Assembly: GCA_009602735.1 (NCBI GenBank)
Contig: WELA01009032.1
Span: forward strand, 72,955-136,954
Length of the DNA: 64,000 nt
DNA from: Mesotaenium endlicherianum
Taxonomy: Eukaryota; Streptophyta; Zygnematophyceae; Zygnematales; Mesotaeniaceae
Reading direction: 5' to 3'
This document shows positions 22,854-34,718 of this stretch, in pieces. Both the position numbers and the translations under genes were made by a program. The notes under the pieces were generated by a model. It saw only the letters and a program-made list of their open reading frames with translations, was not told where the DNA came from and did no database searches. The stretch's first letter is position 1; the number at the start of each line of letters is the position of its first letter.

Positions 22854-24575
22854 CACTCTGAGATTGGTTTGGGCCCGAACGCCCATAATTGCCCCAGAAC
22901 TAGGTCTCCACCCATCTCCGCTCAAGGCGTAGAGGGATATTTTCTCCACTAACACAGGCAAAGGCGGAGAAAATGACATCTCCGCCACATGCGGAGATGG
23001 TAATTTTACCAATTTCAACGCTCAATAACAAATATTGTGTCTTTGAACAAATCTTCACCTCTGCCAAAACCGTCGAAAAATGGCTGAGTATGGAAAGCCA
23101 ATCCGAAAATGGTCATGGAAATTGACCACTTCGTTGTGATTGGTGAGTTCAATTGGCCAAGTGTGCCAATTACTATATTGTGAAACAATAAGTAAAAAAA
23201 TTGTGAGGATGACTCTCAATTTGAGTTTCTTTGAGTTTGTCGAATTTTCAGCAATTTCGCGTAGACTTGCAACAAAGTATAGAAGGCCCTCATTGGCCAT
23301 TGCCTTCACGAGCAGCCCAAGTCGTCGGGTGTTGGGGCTGGTCTTGACATGCTCGGCCCCCGTTGCCCGTTCGTTTTGTAAGCGAGAATGTGTGACAGCA
23401 CATTCTGACAAGTCGTCGCCCCCCGCTGCTCGTTAATTGGTCAAAACATCGCGATTGTCATGCTGCGCGGTACGCTCGGGCTCGCGACCAAACTCGGCCG
23501 GTCCTCATTGGCCCGTGGACTTGGTGACGACCAAGTGGGCTCCATTTTATGTTGGCCGCAACTATCGCCACGACCATAACAATATATTTATTCGTTACGA
23601 ACTCATGAGGCTCCGTCTGATTGTTCACGGCTGAACCGCAGTACGTGCACTATAACGTTATGCTGACGCGGATGCGCGTCAGCAAAGAAGCAAAGAAGTG
23701 AGAAGTTTATTTTAGTTTAATAAGTCGTGGGGTGGCAAATGTTGGTAGACAAAAATGGTCATGCCACGTCGCGATCAATTGTTTTCTGAGCGCGAAGCGT
23801 GTCCCCTGTTACGAACCAATCACATTTAAGATATTAACCCATATTAAACCTGCATTGGCGTCGACCTCGACGAACGAGGTCGCGAGGGGAGATCGACTAC
23901 CTTAGTTTCGAAAGCACCTACCACGTCTCGCAGGGATGTGAAGAAGGTGTTGGCCGTCAGAAAATTCTGACGGCCTTGGGAAACACATGGGGGTAATTCC
24001 TCACAATAGTCTCCCATAGGGGTTAACCCCAAAGGCCCTCAAGCCCTGGAGTTCTACTCTCACGGGCCTACGGAGCCCGAGGGTAAACAAACCCGAAAGT
24101 CAATCGCCGGGCTATTGGTTTTGGTTTGGATTAACACGTGCTCTAAGTCTCTGGCTTTTGTGCGCCAGATCCCTGCGCCATCTTGTCGGTGGCAAAATCT
24201 GGCCGCGACTAGAGCGGCCAATTAAAAAAGTCAAATCGGATTCTGATTGTCAATTTTTATTTACAAGCAAGAACAACTTTTAATATCCTCTCGCTTTTGG
24301 AAACGGTCGGCGACAAGCGACTTTGGAATGTAATGCTTGAAGTGGTCTATTCTGATTGGTTCGGATACTAATTTTGTCATTTGCATGTAATTCCGCTTGC
24401 AAGTCCAGAATCAGACAAAGAATTTGTGTTCTGAGCCGGAAAGTGGCGGAGTGAGGCCGAGGAATGCCTTTCTCCGCTTCCAACCCTCCGCTCAAATGTG
24501 GCAAAGAAATGGTCTTTTCCTCCTTGAACTGGACTTAACGAAAATAAGTTTTTGCACTAGACTCGTCTCAGAGTG
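22854..24575. mobile_element. Non-autonomous CACTA-like (CMC) DNA transposon relic, 1.72 kb
   Basis: The insert begins CACTCTGAGA and ends TCTCAGAGTG, a perfect 10-bp terminal inverted repeat. It is flanked by TC on both sides where the uninterrupted LTR has only one TC (CCCTTTCATCTGG). Near both ends are repeated short motifs in both orientations, TCTCCGC/GCGGAGA and CTCCGCTCAA (for example 22917 and 24486 areas), like the subterminal repeats of En/Spm-type elements. There is no transposase frame inside, so it would have depended on a partner. The 2-bp duplication is at the low end for the superfamily, so the assignment is probable and not certain. Confidence 0.65.
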
Positions 24576-24580
24576 TCATC

Positions 24581-24592
24581 TGGTATTGGAGC
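24581..24592 (+). other. Primer binding site of A4
   Basis: TGGTATTGGAGC, two bases after the LTR end, matches the A1 site TGGTATCGGAGC and resembles the complement of the initiator Met tRNA 3' end used by many plant Ty3/gypsy elements. Confidence 0.7.
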
Positions 24593-24605
24593 TGGGCTAG
24601 TTTGC

Positions 24606-26119
24606 CCTGTTTGACTGAGTCTCAGCCTTCGAGGGTGGAGTCCTCCTGCTGAAACTTCCCAACCAAGTGACATCTGCTTGCTCTTCCTCCTCCTCCTGTG
24701 CACCAATGTCCTCCAGCTGCTTTAAGGTTCGCTCTACCAAAGACATCCCAGTCTTTTGCAGAGTGGGAGACATGGCAAGAGTCTGAGCTATCCCAGGGCT
24801 GGACTCTTCTCCTGTGCCTTCCTCCTCTTCCTCCTCCTGCTCTAAGATTGCTGAAGTCCCTTGAGTTAACTCCTCCAGCTGTTCCCGGGACAAGGAGTAT
24901 CCCACCGATCTTCCCCTCTTGGGTGCTGGTGGTGGCTGCTGGGCCCTGACCTCATAAAGGTCCTTTTCTCCTTGCTTACTTGCCCATTTGGCATAAGCAT
25001 GCTTCCCCTTTGAGAAAGAGTTCCGAGCCCTAAATCTATCTTCCTACATCTCCTCACTCATGAACTTCCTCACTTTATCGAGTCTGGGGTCTCATGGTGC
25101 AATGTGAGGTGGCAACACTATTTTGCCATTCATGTCAGGGTGAAAGTCCTCCTCTTCGGCCCTATCATTTTGCTGGTCCCAAATGTTGATGGTCATCCAG
25201 CGCCAGCCAGTAGGCTGCAAGAAGAAGGCAGGGTCCGTCCTCTTCAGCTTGCAGGGGTACCAGTGTCCTGACAACTCAAGCTGGCTAGTCTCCTTTGCTA
25301 AAAACTCCGAGCTCCTCCTCTCTAAATCATTATACATGACCTTAAACCTGTTATAAGATGTGGTATCCCTGAAGCTGTCAGTCTCTATCTGGATCAGTTT
25401 GATGACCCTTTTTGGTCCCAGAATTCCTGGTATGGGTAAAGACTCATGAGCCAATGCTTTGGCCTCCCTGATCGTGTACCCCACCATCCTGGCATAGTCC
25501 TCATACAAGAAAAGCCCTATACCGGCCTCTGTGTACTTATCATGATTTTCCGACGTCTCTCCCTCCCGCTGTAGGATTTCCCTCTGAGTGTCTCCTCGGA
25601 CCTTCTGGGCATACTTGAATGCTTCCTCCACAAGATCAAAGCCTTTACCAACTACCGTATAGCGGTAGCTCTTGAGTCTTCTCTGCTCCTCCTTAGCTTG
25701 CCGCCGTCTTGCTTCTTCAGCTAGCCTGTCTTCTTCCGCCTTCTTAGCTGCCTCTACAGCTTGTCTCTCCAGTTCCTCTTGCCTGAGCCTGGCCTGCTCC
25801 TCTTCCTTCTCTGAGCTTCTCGCCGTTGCCGTAGACGTTGTGACTCCCGGTTGGAGATGGAGGATGACTCGAAGTCTTCACGATATTGCAAGTGTTCTTT
25901 TTGGGCTTCCTCCGCCCTTCTTCTCTTCTTGTGTTCTGTCTTCTGAGTGGCCAACCTGCTCAAACATACCACAATTCGGTCAGTGTAGTAATAGCATATT
26001 GACATATTATCCCATACAGTAAGCGGAAAGAACGTAGTGTTGTTAGAGTCCGTAGTTTGTTCTACCTTCTGTGAGTAAGCGATTGAAAAGAATCGTGCGG
26101 GAAAAAGAGGTGCGTCCAT
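24606..26119 (-). pseudogene. Extra 3' reading frame of family B (copy in B1)
   Basis: It lies between integrase and the lost 3' LTR, on the sense strand. It has a charged Arg/Glu/Gln-rich coiled-coil region (about 26000-25690), a core with YEDYARMVGYTIREAKALA, SGHWYPCKLKR and PTGWRWMTINIWDQQ, then LPPHIAP, and an acidic tail with runs of Glu near 24850. The same order and motifs occur in B2 (55769-54477: YKDYAKMVGN, PHWFPCKLKK, PTHWRCMTV, LPPHIAPWDPRL), so it was part of the family and not chance. No signal peptide or membrane segment was seen, so it does not look like an envelope. I recognise no known domain. Degenerate. Confidence 0.65.
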
Positions 26120-26500
26120 GGGTGTATGGAGTGTAGGAAAGATGTGAATGTGAGCGCAGTTGAATGTGCGGAGTGGTCATGAAAAATGTGGTTGTGAACC
26201 CTGGAGGTGCTGTCACACTCCCTCCAACTTAAATTAAGGTGGGCTGCTTGTCACAACCGTCTTGCTAACTTTCGAGGTGCTCTCACACTCTCTGAAGGTG
26301 AACAGCCAGTCACAACTGTCCCTTTCCCCTCTAACTTACATGGAGACAAGACCTCCTGTCACGTTCCTAGGGCATTGATTTGACAATAAGGTGGACTGGC
26401 CCGCTTCCCGAAGGTGGAAGCGCTTCAACGCACCTTCTGCGTTGACAACATGGTCCTTAAAGTCCCATGTGTCCCCAGATGCATCATAGCCTTTCCATCT
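26120..26500 (-). other. Spacer between B1 integrase and its extra reading frame
   Basis: Non-coding, with repeated GTCACAAC/CTGTCAC-type motifs. B2 has a related spacer at about 56207-56680. It could hold a promoter or splice acceptor for the extra frame, but nothing proves this. Confidence 0.4.
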
Positions 26501-27596
26501 GACTAGATACTTCATGACATACTTAGATGATCGACGGACGGAGCGAGCGTCTCAAAGTTTCTGGACCTCATATTTCTTAGGGTCACCATCTCGAACTGCT
26601 GGGACCCGTCTCGGTTGGACAAGTAATCGACCTGTGAACAGTGTGTCACCCTTGATGTATGGTTCCAGGAAAGAGAAATCAAATACTTGGTAACCCTTCT
26701 ATTCCGCTGACATGTTCAGTTTGTAAGCGTTCTGACCGACTCGGCGTACCATCGTATATGGATCGACCCAAACCAGACCAAGCTTTTTTCTTGACCACAC
26801 CAGGAATCAAGTGCTGGGAATGTAGTTTGATTAGGTTAACCTCTCCCGCCTATGTTGATTAGCATATTTTTGTTGGTTTTTCAGTGCTTTAAACAAATTG
26901 TGTTGGACTTCTGACAGAGTGTCAGCGAATTCTTGTGTCCACTGAAGGGAGACCGGATTCTCAATTCCCTCAGGATGGGTCAGAGACTCCCCTAACACAT
27001 TTAGAGGAGACTTAGGGACTCTACCCAGGCTGAGTTCAAAGGCAGTCTTCCCTGTTGACGCGTGCACAGCATTGATGACTGCAAACTTAATTTGAGATAA
27101 CAAGTCATTCTAGTTATCTTGTTTTTGATTAAGATAGGCTCTTAACACCTCTTGTAGAACTCGGTTAGTTCTTTCAGTTTGTCCATCAGTCTGAGGGTGG
27201 TTTGCTGTGCTAAGTAGCTGTTTGACTCCCATCAACCCCATTAAAGCTCTCTAGAACTTAGAGGTGAATTTTGAGTCTCTGTCTGAAATAATGTTAGAGA
27301 GTAGCCCATGTTGGCTAACTACATGGTTGTAGAACCTGTCTCGCAGTTGCGAGTGAAGTCACCTTGACAGTTGTGGGGATAAAAAAGACCATTTTTGTCA
27401 CTTTATCCACTACTACCAATATAGAATCATGCCCATTGACAATTCGTGATAGTGTTACCACTTAGTGCATTGATATTGTTTCCCACCTTCCAACTGGGAT
27501 AGGTAGTGATTGTAATAGCCCTCTAGGTGGTGTGTGTCTAGACTTATTCTTCAGGCACTGATCAGAGGACCTAACGTATTTTAAGACCTCCCGAGG

Positions 27597-28854
27597 TGAA
27601 ATGAATCTTGTTCATTTAAGAAATGTATTTCATTTAAATATATTATATCAGATATGGATGGAAGTGTGTAAAATCAGGGAACGATCTTCTCCCATATAAT
27701 AAACTCCGTTTACTCATCTATACCCCTTGACTCACTTACCGTAGTGTGCCATAGTTGCACACCAACACAAGGCACAAGAAAGAGGCGAGCTTGAGGACTA
27801 GAGCTTTTCCTTTAGAAACTCATGGCCTCTTGCCTACCAGGCATACAAGCATGTATAAGCACATACACAACATCAGGGTACTGAATAGCAAATGCGCTCT
27901 CATTCAGATGACCATAAAGTAGCTAAAACACATCCCACTGACTTAGGTGCAAAACCATGGAATCTGTCCGCTATGTGACCCCAAAATGTCAGAGGGCATT
28001 ACTCTGTCAATACTATTCCAGATTGAAAGCACTTAACAGCAACGGACGCATCTTGAAAAGACCTTTCCGAAAAGTCCTAGTTCGCTCCATTTGGAGCATA
28101 GCCGAAGACGCCATGTCGATTTCTGTGAAAGCTGGTCATAACAACAAACCCAAAAGTGCACACATGACTTGCAAGTAGAAAATCCGACTCTAAAGCCTAC
28201 TGTCCAGAATGAGGGACCACGAGATCCCAGCCTGCTATGTACCTAGTGACCACCTGGTTGACCACGGCGCAATGTGCGCCGTTTCGTGAGAAACCCGTTA
28301 AGTTGGGACCCACGGATCTAGGTATAACGACCATATTAATTGGTCGGTTGACTGAAGTCCTGACTGTTCAGTTAACTGACGACGACTCCGCCTACCCAAG
28401 AGTTAACCACACTGGTAGGACATCGGTTTACCGTATCTCAGTCGACCTCCCCACTTTCAACATACTACGGTCACATGTGCCAGTCTACAAATAATTATCT
28501 AAATGAACATATCTATCCTCAACATACTGAGTCCAAGTATACTAACTATTTTTATACGAGCTTACTATATTTTAACCTACTGATATTATGTCCTATATAT
28601 AGCTGGTATATAAATCTCAGCCAAGTATACTATGATACAAAAATCATCTTGCTGACCTTTTCATCAAAGTGAGCAACTACACCATGATACAAAAGTCATC
28701 CTGTTGACCTTTTTAACAAAGTAAGTAATATCGCATTATATCGACATACATTCATTTAGATGAACTCGCACATGTGAGTATATCGACATAATACTTATTC
28801 AGGATTGTATTTATCTATGCATTAATTAAATAGATAATAATTTCATTCATTACA
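27597..28854 (-). mobile_element. Solo LTR 'D', 1258 bp, distant relative of family B LTRs
   Basis: It starts TGAAATGAA and ends ATTCATTACA, like the B LTRs, and is flanked by the 5-bp duplication CGAGG (27592-27596 and 28855-28859). The uninterrupted B2 sequence at 57780 has CGAGGCAACCC once. Near 28390 it has the B LTR core (CCGCCTACCC, AGTTAACCAC, TGGTAGGAC) but is about 550 bases longer than B LTRs. No internal region is left, so it is an LTR-LTR recombination product. Strand is given by comparison with B. Confidence 0.8.
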
Positions 28855-28859
28855 CGAGG

Positions 28860-30293
28860 CAACCCTTCCCACTGATAGTGTTTTGCCAGTTTGCCAACAG
28901 TTTTGGCTTGTCCCAAATGCCCACCCAGTAGGTTGTCATGAGAAGAGACCTCAAATCCAAGTTATTAAAAGTAACCAGCTTCAGCCGTCCTGAAGAGGTT
29001 TCACTTACCCATACCTCCCCCTTAAGCCTATAACTGAGTGCATTAGCAGGACATACACCATCAGTCTGGTTGGGCTAAAATGTTGGGTCAGAAAGGTAGG
29101 CTTTCCTAAGTTGTTCGAGGGAGGACTTTTTCACCTTTAGTGAAGTGAGTGCACAAAAGACTTTATCTGCATGCTGATTAAAGTTCCTTTCTTGCAAGTC
29201 AGGTATTCTAGAGAGAGCATCAACAGAATTCAACTTCCCCAATTTGTAGTATATATGGAGCTGAAACTGCTCCAGCATCTGGCTCCAGCAATTCTCCCTC
29301 CTCGACAGCTTGGGCTTGTTCTAAAATGGGTCGGAGCTAAATGATCTGTAATCACCTTAAAGGCTTTGCCATGCTCTCCACTGTTTGAGAACATGTATAA
29401 TAGCTAATAGTTCTTTATCATGCACATAATAATTAATCTCAGCTGGATTGGACTTTATTGACTCATACAGGACAGGGTGCCAGTCCTGTTTTACCTTACC
29501 ATCCTTGTGATTTTGTCAGCAGGCTGTAACAAAATAGCACCCATAGCGAAGTCAGAAGCTTCAGTAGCCACCTGCACAGGTTTGCTGGGGTCATAAATGA
29601 TGAAAAAAGGGGCAAAGCACAGAGTATCTTCAAGGGTATGGAAGGCAGCTTGCTGCTCTTCCCCCCACACATACCCTATATTCTTTTTAGTAAAATAAGT
29701 CAGTTCTTTGACCTTAGTAGAGTAATTCTTAATGAATCTCCTGAAGTAGTTAGCCAATCCGAGAAATGATCCAACTTCTCAGACAAATTGAGGTACTGGC
29801 CAGTCCCTTATGGTCTAGACTTTCTTGGGATCCACACTGATGCTCTCCTTACTGACAACTTGTCCCTGGAATTAAATACTCTCCTTAAAGAAATCACTCT
29901 CGCTCAATTCAGCGTAAAGTTGATTCTTTTTGAGAGTTTCCATGACTACTTTTAAATGTTCAGCATGCCCAACTTCATTGTTCGAGAAGACCAAAATAGC
30001 ATCAAAAAAGACTCGCACAAACTTATCCAGATAAGGCCTGAACATGCCATTCATAGCACCCATGAAGGTGGCAGGAGCATTAGTCAAGCCGAATGGCTTC
30101 ACATTGAACACATGGTGTCCATACCGTGTGAAAAAGGCAATCTTGTGTTCATCTCCCTCAGCAATTCTGATTTGGTGATAACCACTCTTGAGATCAATTT
30201 TGCTGAATACTTTAGCACCAGACAGTGTGTCAAGCAAGTCCTCAATCCAGAGTAAGGCATACTTATTCTTGACAGTAACTCTGTTAAGTGCTC
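28860..30293 (-). pseudogene. B1 pol remnant: integrase N-terminus, RNase H, reverse transcriptase
   Basis: Minus-strand reverse transcriptase is recognised by [20 protein letters not shown] and [15 protein letters not shown] (30237-29872). A thumb/connection part contains YFRRFIKNYSTKV (29757 on), RNase H reads to about 29300, and the spacer before integrase lies at 29278-29075. It is degenerate, with several breaks. It ends on the right where the A1 LTR begins. Confidence 0.75.
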
Positions 30294-31037
30294 TGTAAGG
30301 TCATAGGTATATAAAGTGCATTTCTGAGTTTCATGAAAGTATGTTTTGATTGTTTAGTAGTGTAGAGTGCATTTTTGTGGTCATTTTGATATAAAGTTCA
30401 TCGAATTTGGTCAAGTATTGAGACAGTTAGGGATTTCCGAAGTTTAAATAGTTTTGAGGTTGGTTGACGACTGTCCTTTATTCGCGGTGAGCGCGACCGT
30501 CGGATTGACCGACAGCGTCGAGCGATCTGGCCCGTTAGAATGAACTCGAACCTTCACGTAAGTCCGGCTGACGCGGAGTGTCGACTAGGTCAATTTATCT
30601 AGAAGTTTCGATTTAGCCTAGCGCGTCTAAGATAGAATATTCTAGTAATGTCGATGCATGTATGTGGACGTCACTTCGGCCCGACACGCCAGATTAGACT
30701 GATCTGGCTTACTCATGAATATTCTAGAAGGGACAATTTGACAAACACTTAGGAAAGTCCGTACCTTCCTCCTAGAGAGGAGCACTTAGGCAGCAAATTA
30801 TAAATAGGCATAACTTTTTTGTTTCTTATCAATTTTCACTTCTGTAAATTTCTACGGGTTTGTAATGACAAGACCTTCCATCCTACATCATTTGTGAGCA
30901 GATTCTTGCTACTCAAAATGTTGAATATTTTTCCTAAACTTTGTTAGTGATATGCCGCCGCACTCTCTAGTATGATTGCAACTAGTTCCTTTCCTCGTGA
31001 GTTACTACGCTTCCACTAGGGCACTCTGCCCCTTTCA
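30294..31037 (+). repeat. A1 5' LTR, 744 bp
   Basis: It runs from TGTAAGGTCATAGG to GCCCCTTTCA, the same length as both A3 LTRs and the A2 LTR. It has the promoter motif TATAAATA at 30799 and a palindromic GACGTC (GTGGACGTCAC) near 30666. Confidence 0.9.
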
Positions 31038-31069
31038 TCTGGTATCGGAGCAGGGCTTGTTTGCATATT

Positions 31070-32105
31070 ATATTAAGGAGTCGCAGTCGGCAGCTGGAGG
31101 AGGCGAACATGTCGAGCATGTTGAGCGCGCGGGGCAACAGGCAGCACCAACGATGACTAGAGAGCAACAAGAGATGCAGGCGATGCTCAGGCAAATGGCA
31201 AATACAATTGGAGGAGAAGTTGACGCCCAATTTCAACAAAATATGCGCGCGGAGGTGGAGAGGATGGTGCGAGTTGTTGTTTTGAATGCCGCTTTGACGA
31301 GTTCGGCACCTGCACCCGTTGTGCCACCAATTCATGTTAACCCAGTGGTGCAACCAGTTATTCCACCCGCATCGGGAGTGCGTGCGCCTAAGCCTCTAGT
31401 GTATATTGGAGAGCATGGATCGCCGTCTGTTCATCAATGGATTTTTGGAGTGAAAAAGTTTATGGAGTATTCTGCGCTCACGCCCGACAGGCAATCGCCT
31501 TTGTCATAACTTTGCTGCAGAAGAGTGCTGGAGCTTGGTATGAGCGACAAGAGCAGCTGTCTGGAGTTCCTGCTACTGTTGATTAGCTATTTGAAGGCTT
31601 GAAGAGGCAATTTCAACCTATTGCACCCGAGGCTACCGCTCGAGATCTATTGGTGCGCCTTCGTCAACGAGCAAGCGTTCAGGAGTATGTATCGCGCTTC
31701 AACGAGCTGGTGCTTCAATGTCCATCCATGCACGAGTCAGAGATGATGAACAAGTTCAAGAGGGGACTCAAGCCAACTGTGGCCAAGGAACTGGCGCTCA
31801 AGGAACTTACCAGTCTTGGAGAAATGATGGCATTGGCAACAAGGGTCGACGCTGTGGAGTATAGTCAGAGGCAGTGGGGCAGCCACAACTTTGGAGGATA
31901 TCGACACTTTGGATCTCAAGCGCCAAGCACGAGTGGACAAGGTCCATTACCTATGGAGTTGGGACTTGTGCAGTACCAGCGCAGGCAGCAAAATTTCAAG
32001 CAGAGAGGACCCTGCTATAATTGCGGCAAGCCTGGACATCTGGCTCGAGACTGTCATGTGAAGGCGAAGCAACCTCAACAGCAGGAAAAAGGAGGACGCC
32101 AGTAA
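31070..32105 (+). pseudogene. A1 gag
   Basis: An Ala/Gln/Met-rich N-terminus, a capsid-like region with QEYVSRFNELVLQCPSMHES and MALATRVDAVEYSQRQWG, and a C-terminal CCHC zinc knuckle. The same organisation is seen in A2 and A3. The pol frame overlaps the gag end by 85 bases in a -1 relation, as in the other copies. Fossil, broken. Confidence 0.8.
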
Positions 32106-32658
32106 GTCGTTCTGGGGTGTCTACTGGCGTGAAGACGAGAACTCACAAGGAGGTTATATGCAGGAGGCTGCCGAGAAGCAAAGGACAAGATGTTGACAAG
32201 CCTATCATGGTGGAAGGAGTTGCCGACGGCAACAAGGCGAAGTGTATCGTCAACAGTAGCGCAAGTGCAAATTTAGTGCACACAGCTGGTGAAACAGTAG
32301 CGAATCCCTGTGCAGAAGCATTAGGAGCCTAAAGAGGCAATTTTGGCGAATGGGCAGAAACTCAAGTGTGGTGCACCTACGGAAGCTATTCACGTGGAAG
32401 TAGCGGGGCACCAGAGTACTGAAGTTATGGAGCAGGCAGAGTTAGGTCACCATGAGGTGATATTGGGCCGACCATGGCTGAGAAAAGCCAACCCTCAAGT
32501 GCAGTAGAGCACAGGACAAGTGAAAGTCCAAGGGCGTGATGGTTGAATGGAGACAGCGAAACAGGTGGAGGTAGATACGACCACAAGTAACTGTCTTCTG
32601 TCGAGCCNACTGTATTCTGTCGAGCCTGCAAGTTAAGAAGCTATGCAGGGCGAATCAG

Positions 32659-33846
32659 GTGAAGGAGATGTACCTTGTTTCGGGGGCCCTGGCCAGGTCA
32701 TCAGATGGAGCAAGTGTGAATCCTAACAACCTGGGCAAATGTACATCGCCGGAGGGGCAGATAGTGGTGTCTGATTCCCTTGCTCAGAAAGAGCAGAGCC
32801 CAACTGCTCAAGAGAAGGAGCCTGCTGAGATGCCTGCCCAAATTAAGGCGCTGTTGGAGGAGTTCAAGTGCGTATTTTCTGAGGAGCTACCTGCAGGATT
32901 ACCTCCACAAAGAGCTATGGAGCACAAGATCGAGTCGGTTACCGGGAGCAAGCCACCAGTGAGACCCGCCTATCGTCAATCGTTTGCGGAGTTGGACGAG
33001 TTGAAGAAGCAGGTGACAGAGAAGGGATTCATCCGACCCAGCGAGTCTCCATTTGCAGCACCAGTTTTATTTGTGAAGAAGAAGGATGGGACTATGAGGA
33101 TGTGTGCCGACTACCGGGCTCTCAACAGGGTCACCATGAAGAACAGGTACCCACTTCCACGAGTGGACGAGTTGATTGACAAACTTGTCGGGGCGAAGTA
33201 TTTCTCGAAGATCGATTTGAGGAGTGGCTATCACCAGGTACGGATTGCGGAAGGAGACGTTCAGAAGACTGCTTTCAGAACTCGCTATAATTTGTTTGAG
33301 TTCATAGTCATGCCTTTTGGATTAACTAATGCACCTGCTACATTCATGGGACTCATGAATCGTATCTTCAGACCCTACTTGGACCAGTTTGTGGTGGTAT
33401 TTTTGGACGACATCCTGATCTATTCGAAGACCTTGGAAGAGCATGTGGAGCATCTAAGGAAGGTGTTGGAGGTCTTGAGAGATCAAAAGTTATATGGGAA
33501 GATGAGCAAGTGCGACTTCTGTCTCAAGGAAGTTGAGTTTCTTGGACACATAGTGGGAGCTGAAGGAGTCAAGGTGGAGCAGAAGAAGGTGCAAGCAGTC
33601 AGAGATTGGCCGGTACCTGTTGATATTCATCAACTCAGTAGCTTCCTCGGAATGGCAAATTATTATCGACGTTTTATTGAAGGATTTGCCAAGGTGTATG
33701 CACCGCTCACGGACATGTTAAAGAAGCAGGAGAAGTGGCTATGGGGTGACAAGGAGCAGCAAGCCTTCGAGAAGATTAAGGAGCTGTTGACACAGGCACC
33801 TGTGTTGGCAATTGCCAGTCCAGAGCTTCCTTTCACCATCACGGAC
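32659..33846 (+). pseudogene. A1 reverse transcriptase region
   Basis: Reverse transcriptase of the Ty3/gypsy type, with the catalytic FLDD box and the start of RNase H. It is open over nearly 400 residues and is cut short by element C. Confidence 0.85.
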
Positions 33847-34178
33847 TGTAGTAAAACAGATAGATAAAGTACTTAGTGAAATATAATACTTTATCTATTC
33901 AAGACAAGGATCTTTGAACACAAGTGGTAGCTTCTTGAAAGAGAGATGGCTTCTTGAAAGTTAATATATTTCTGGATTTTGGCAAGTACAAGAGTGATTC
34001 TGGAATGTCTTTTTTATGTTCTAGCTCTTGTTTATATACTTGCTACATAAGTAATTTCTAGGAAATTGTATGTTGATGTGTTGGCACCCAACACATCCCA
34101 AAACTTGCCACCTCTTTCTAGAATAATATACACAAACAAATATATGCAAACTAATATATAATAACTCAAATCACTACA
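33847..34178 (-). repeat. Element C 3' LTR, 332 bp
   Basis: Plus strand reads TGTAGTAAAACAG to AATCACTACA. It is adjacent to the polypurine tract at 34179-34192. Confidence 0.85.
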
Positions 34179-34718
34179 TCACCCCCCCGATAGAAAAAGC
34201 GACGTCTCGGCGCGTCAAGTCAGGTCTTACACATGTGCAGCAAACTAGTCAACAGTTTCAAGTCAGATGCCACACATGTGAAGAGGACTAGTCAAAGGCG
34301 CCAAGTCAGGTGCTATACATGTAAGGTAGACTAGGCAAGGTCGTAGGTGGTGTGACCTTATTGGCTAGCCTACTCCTTAATGATAAAGAAAATTGTACAA
34401 GTTGGCCCAGAATCTGCCACGAACTCAAAAATTCATAGCGTCCACAGAATTGCTCCAAATCTGAAAATTCGAGTGCCAGACGGACTGCGTCAAAGAACTC
34501 TACCGGGTCACCAAATTTGAGAGCATTCTAATTTCTGGAGTGTCGTTGAGAGTTGAGAGAGTAGGCACTCCTCCAAATCTGTGCAGAACCTTCTGAAAAT
34601 CATAAGTCCTTCTATAATTCTCCAAATTCTGCAAACTAAGTCTCAAACTCGACGCTGTAAGATGTTCTACCAGAATTTTGAGTTTCAGAGCATTCCAAGT
34701 TCAGGGGAGGGCACAATG

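Larger units (their letters stand above)
30294..33846 (+). mobile_element. Family A Ty3/gypsy chromovirus copy A1, 3'-truncated
   Basis: 5' LTR 30294-31037, primer site 31040-31051 (TGGTATCGGAGC), gag about 31070-32105 with a zinc knuckle (CYNCGKPGHLARDC), a retropepsin region about 32150-32600, and reverse transcriptase/RNase H start 32659-33846 ([44 protein letters not shown]). It stops where element C begins; the remaining pol and the 3' LTR are absent. Several breaks. It lies in B1 between reverse transcriptase and protease. Confidence 0.85.

Noticed and set aside
23055-23436. Overlapping open frames on both strands inside the CACTA-like relic
   Set aside because: Short, with no transposase motif and no family resemblance.
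24606-26119. Envelope gene for the extra reading frame in family B
   Set aside because: Position fits, but no signal peptide, no membrane segments and no Cys pattern of a glycoprotein; instead charged coiled-coil and acidic tail.
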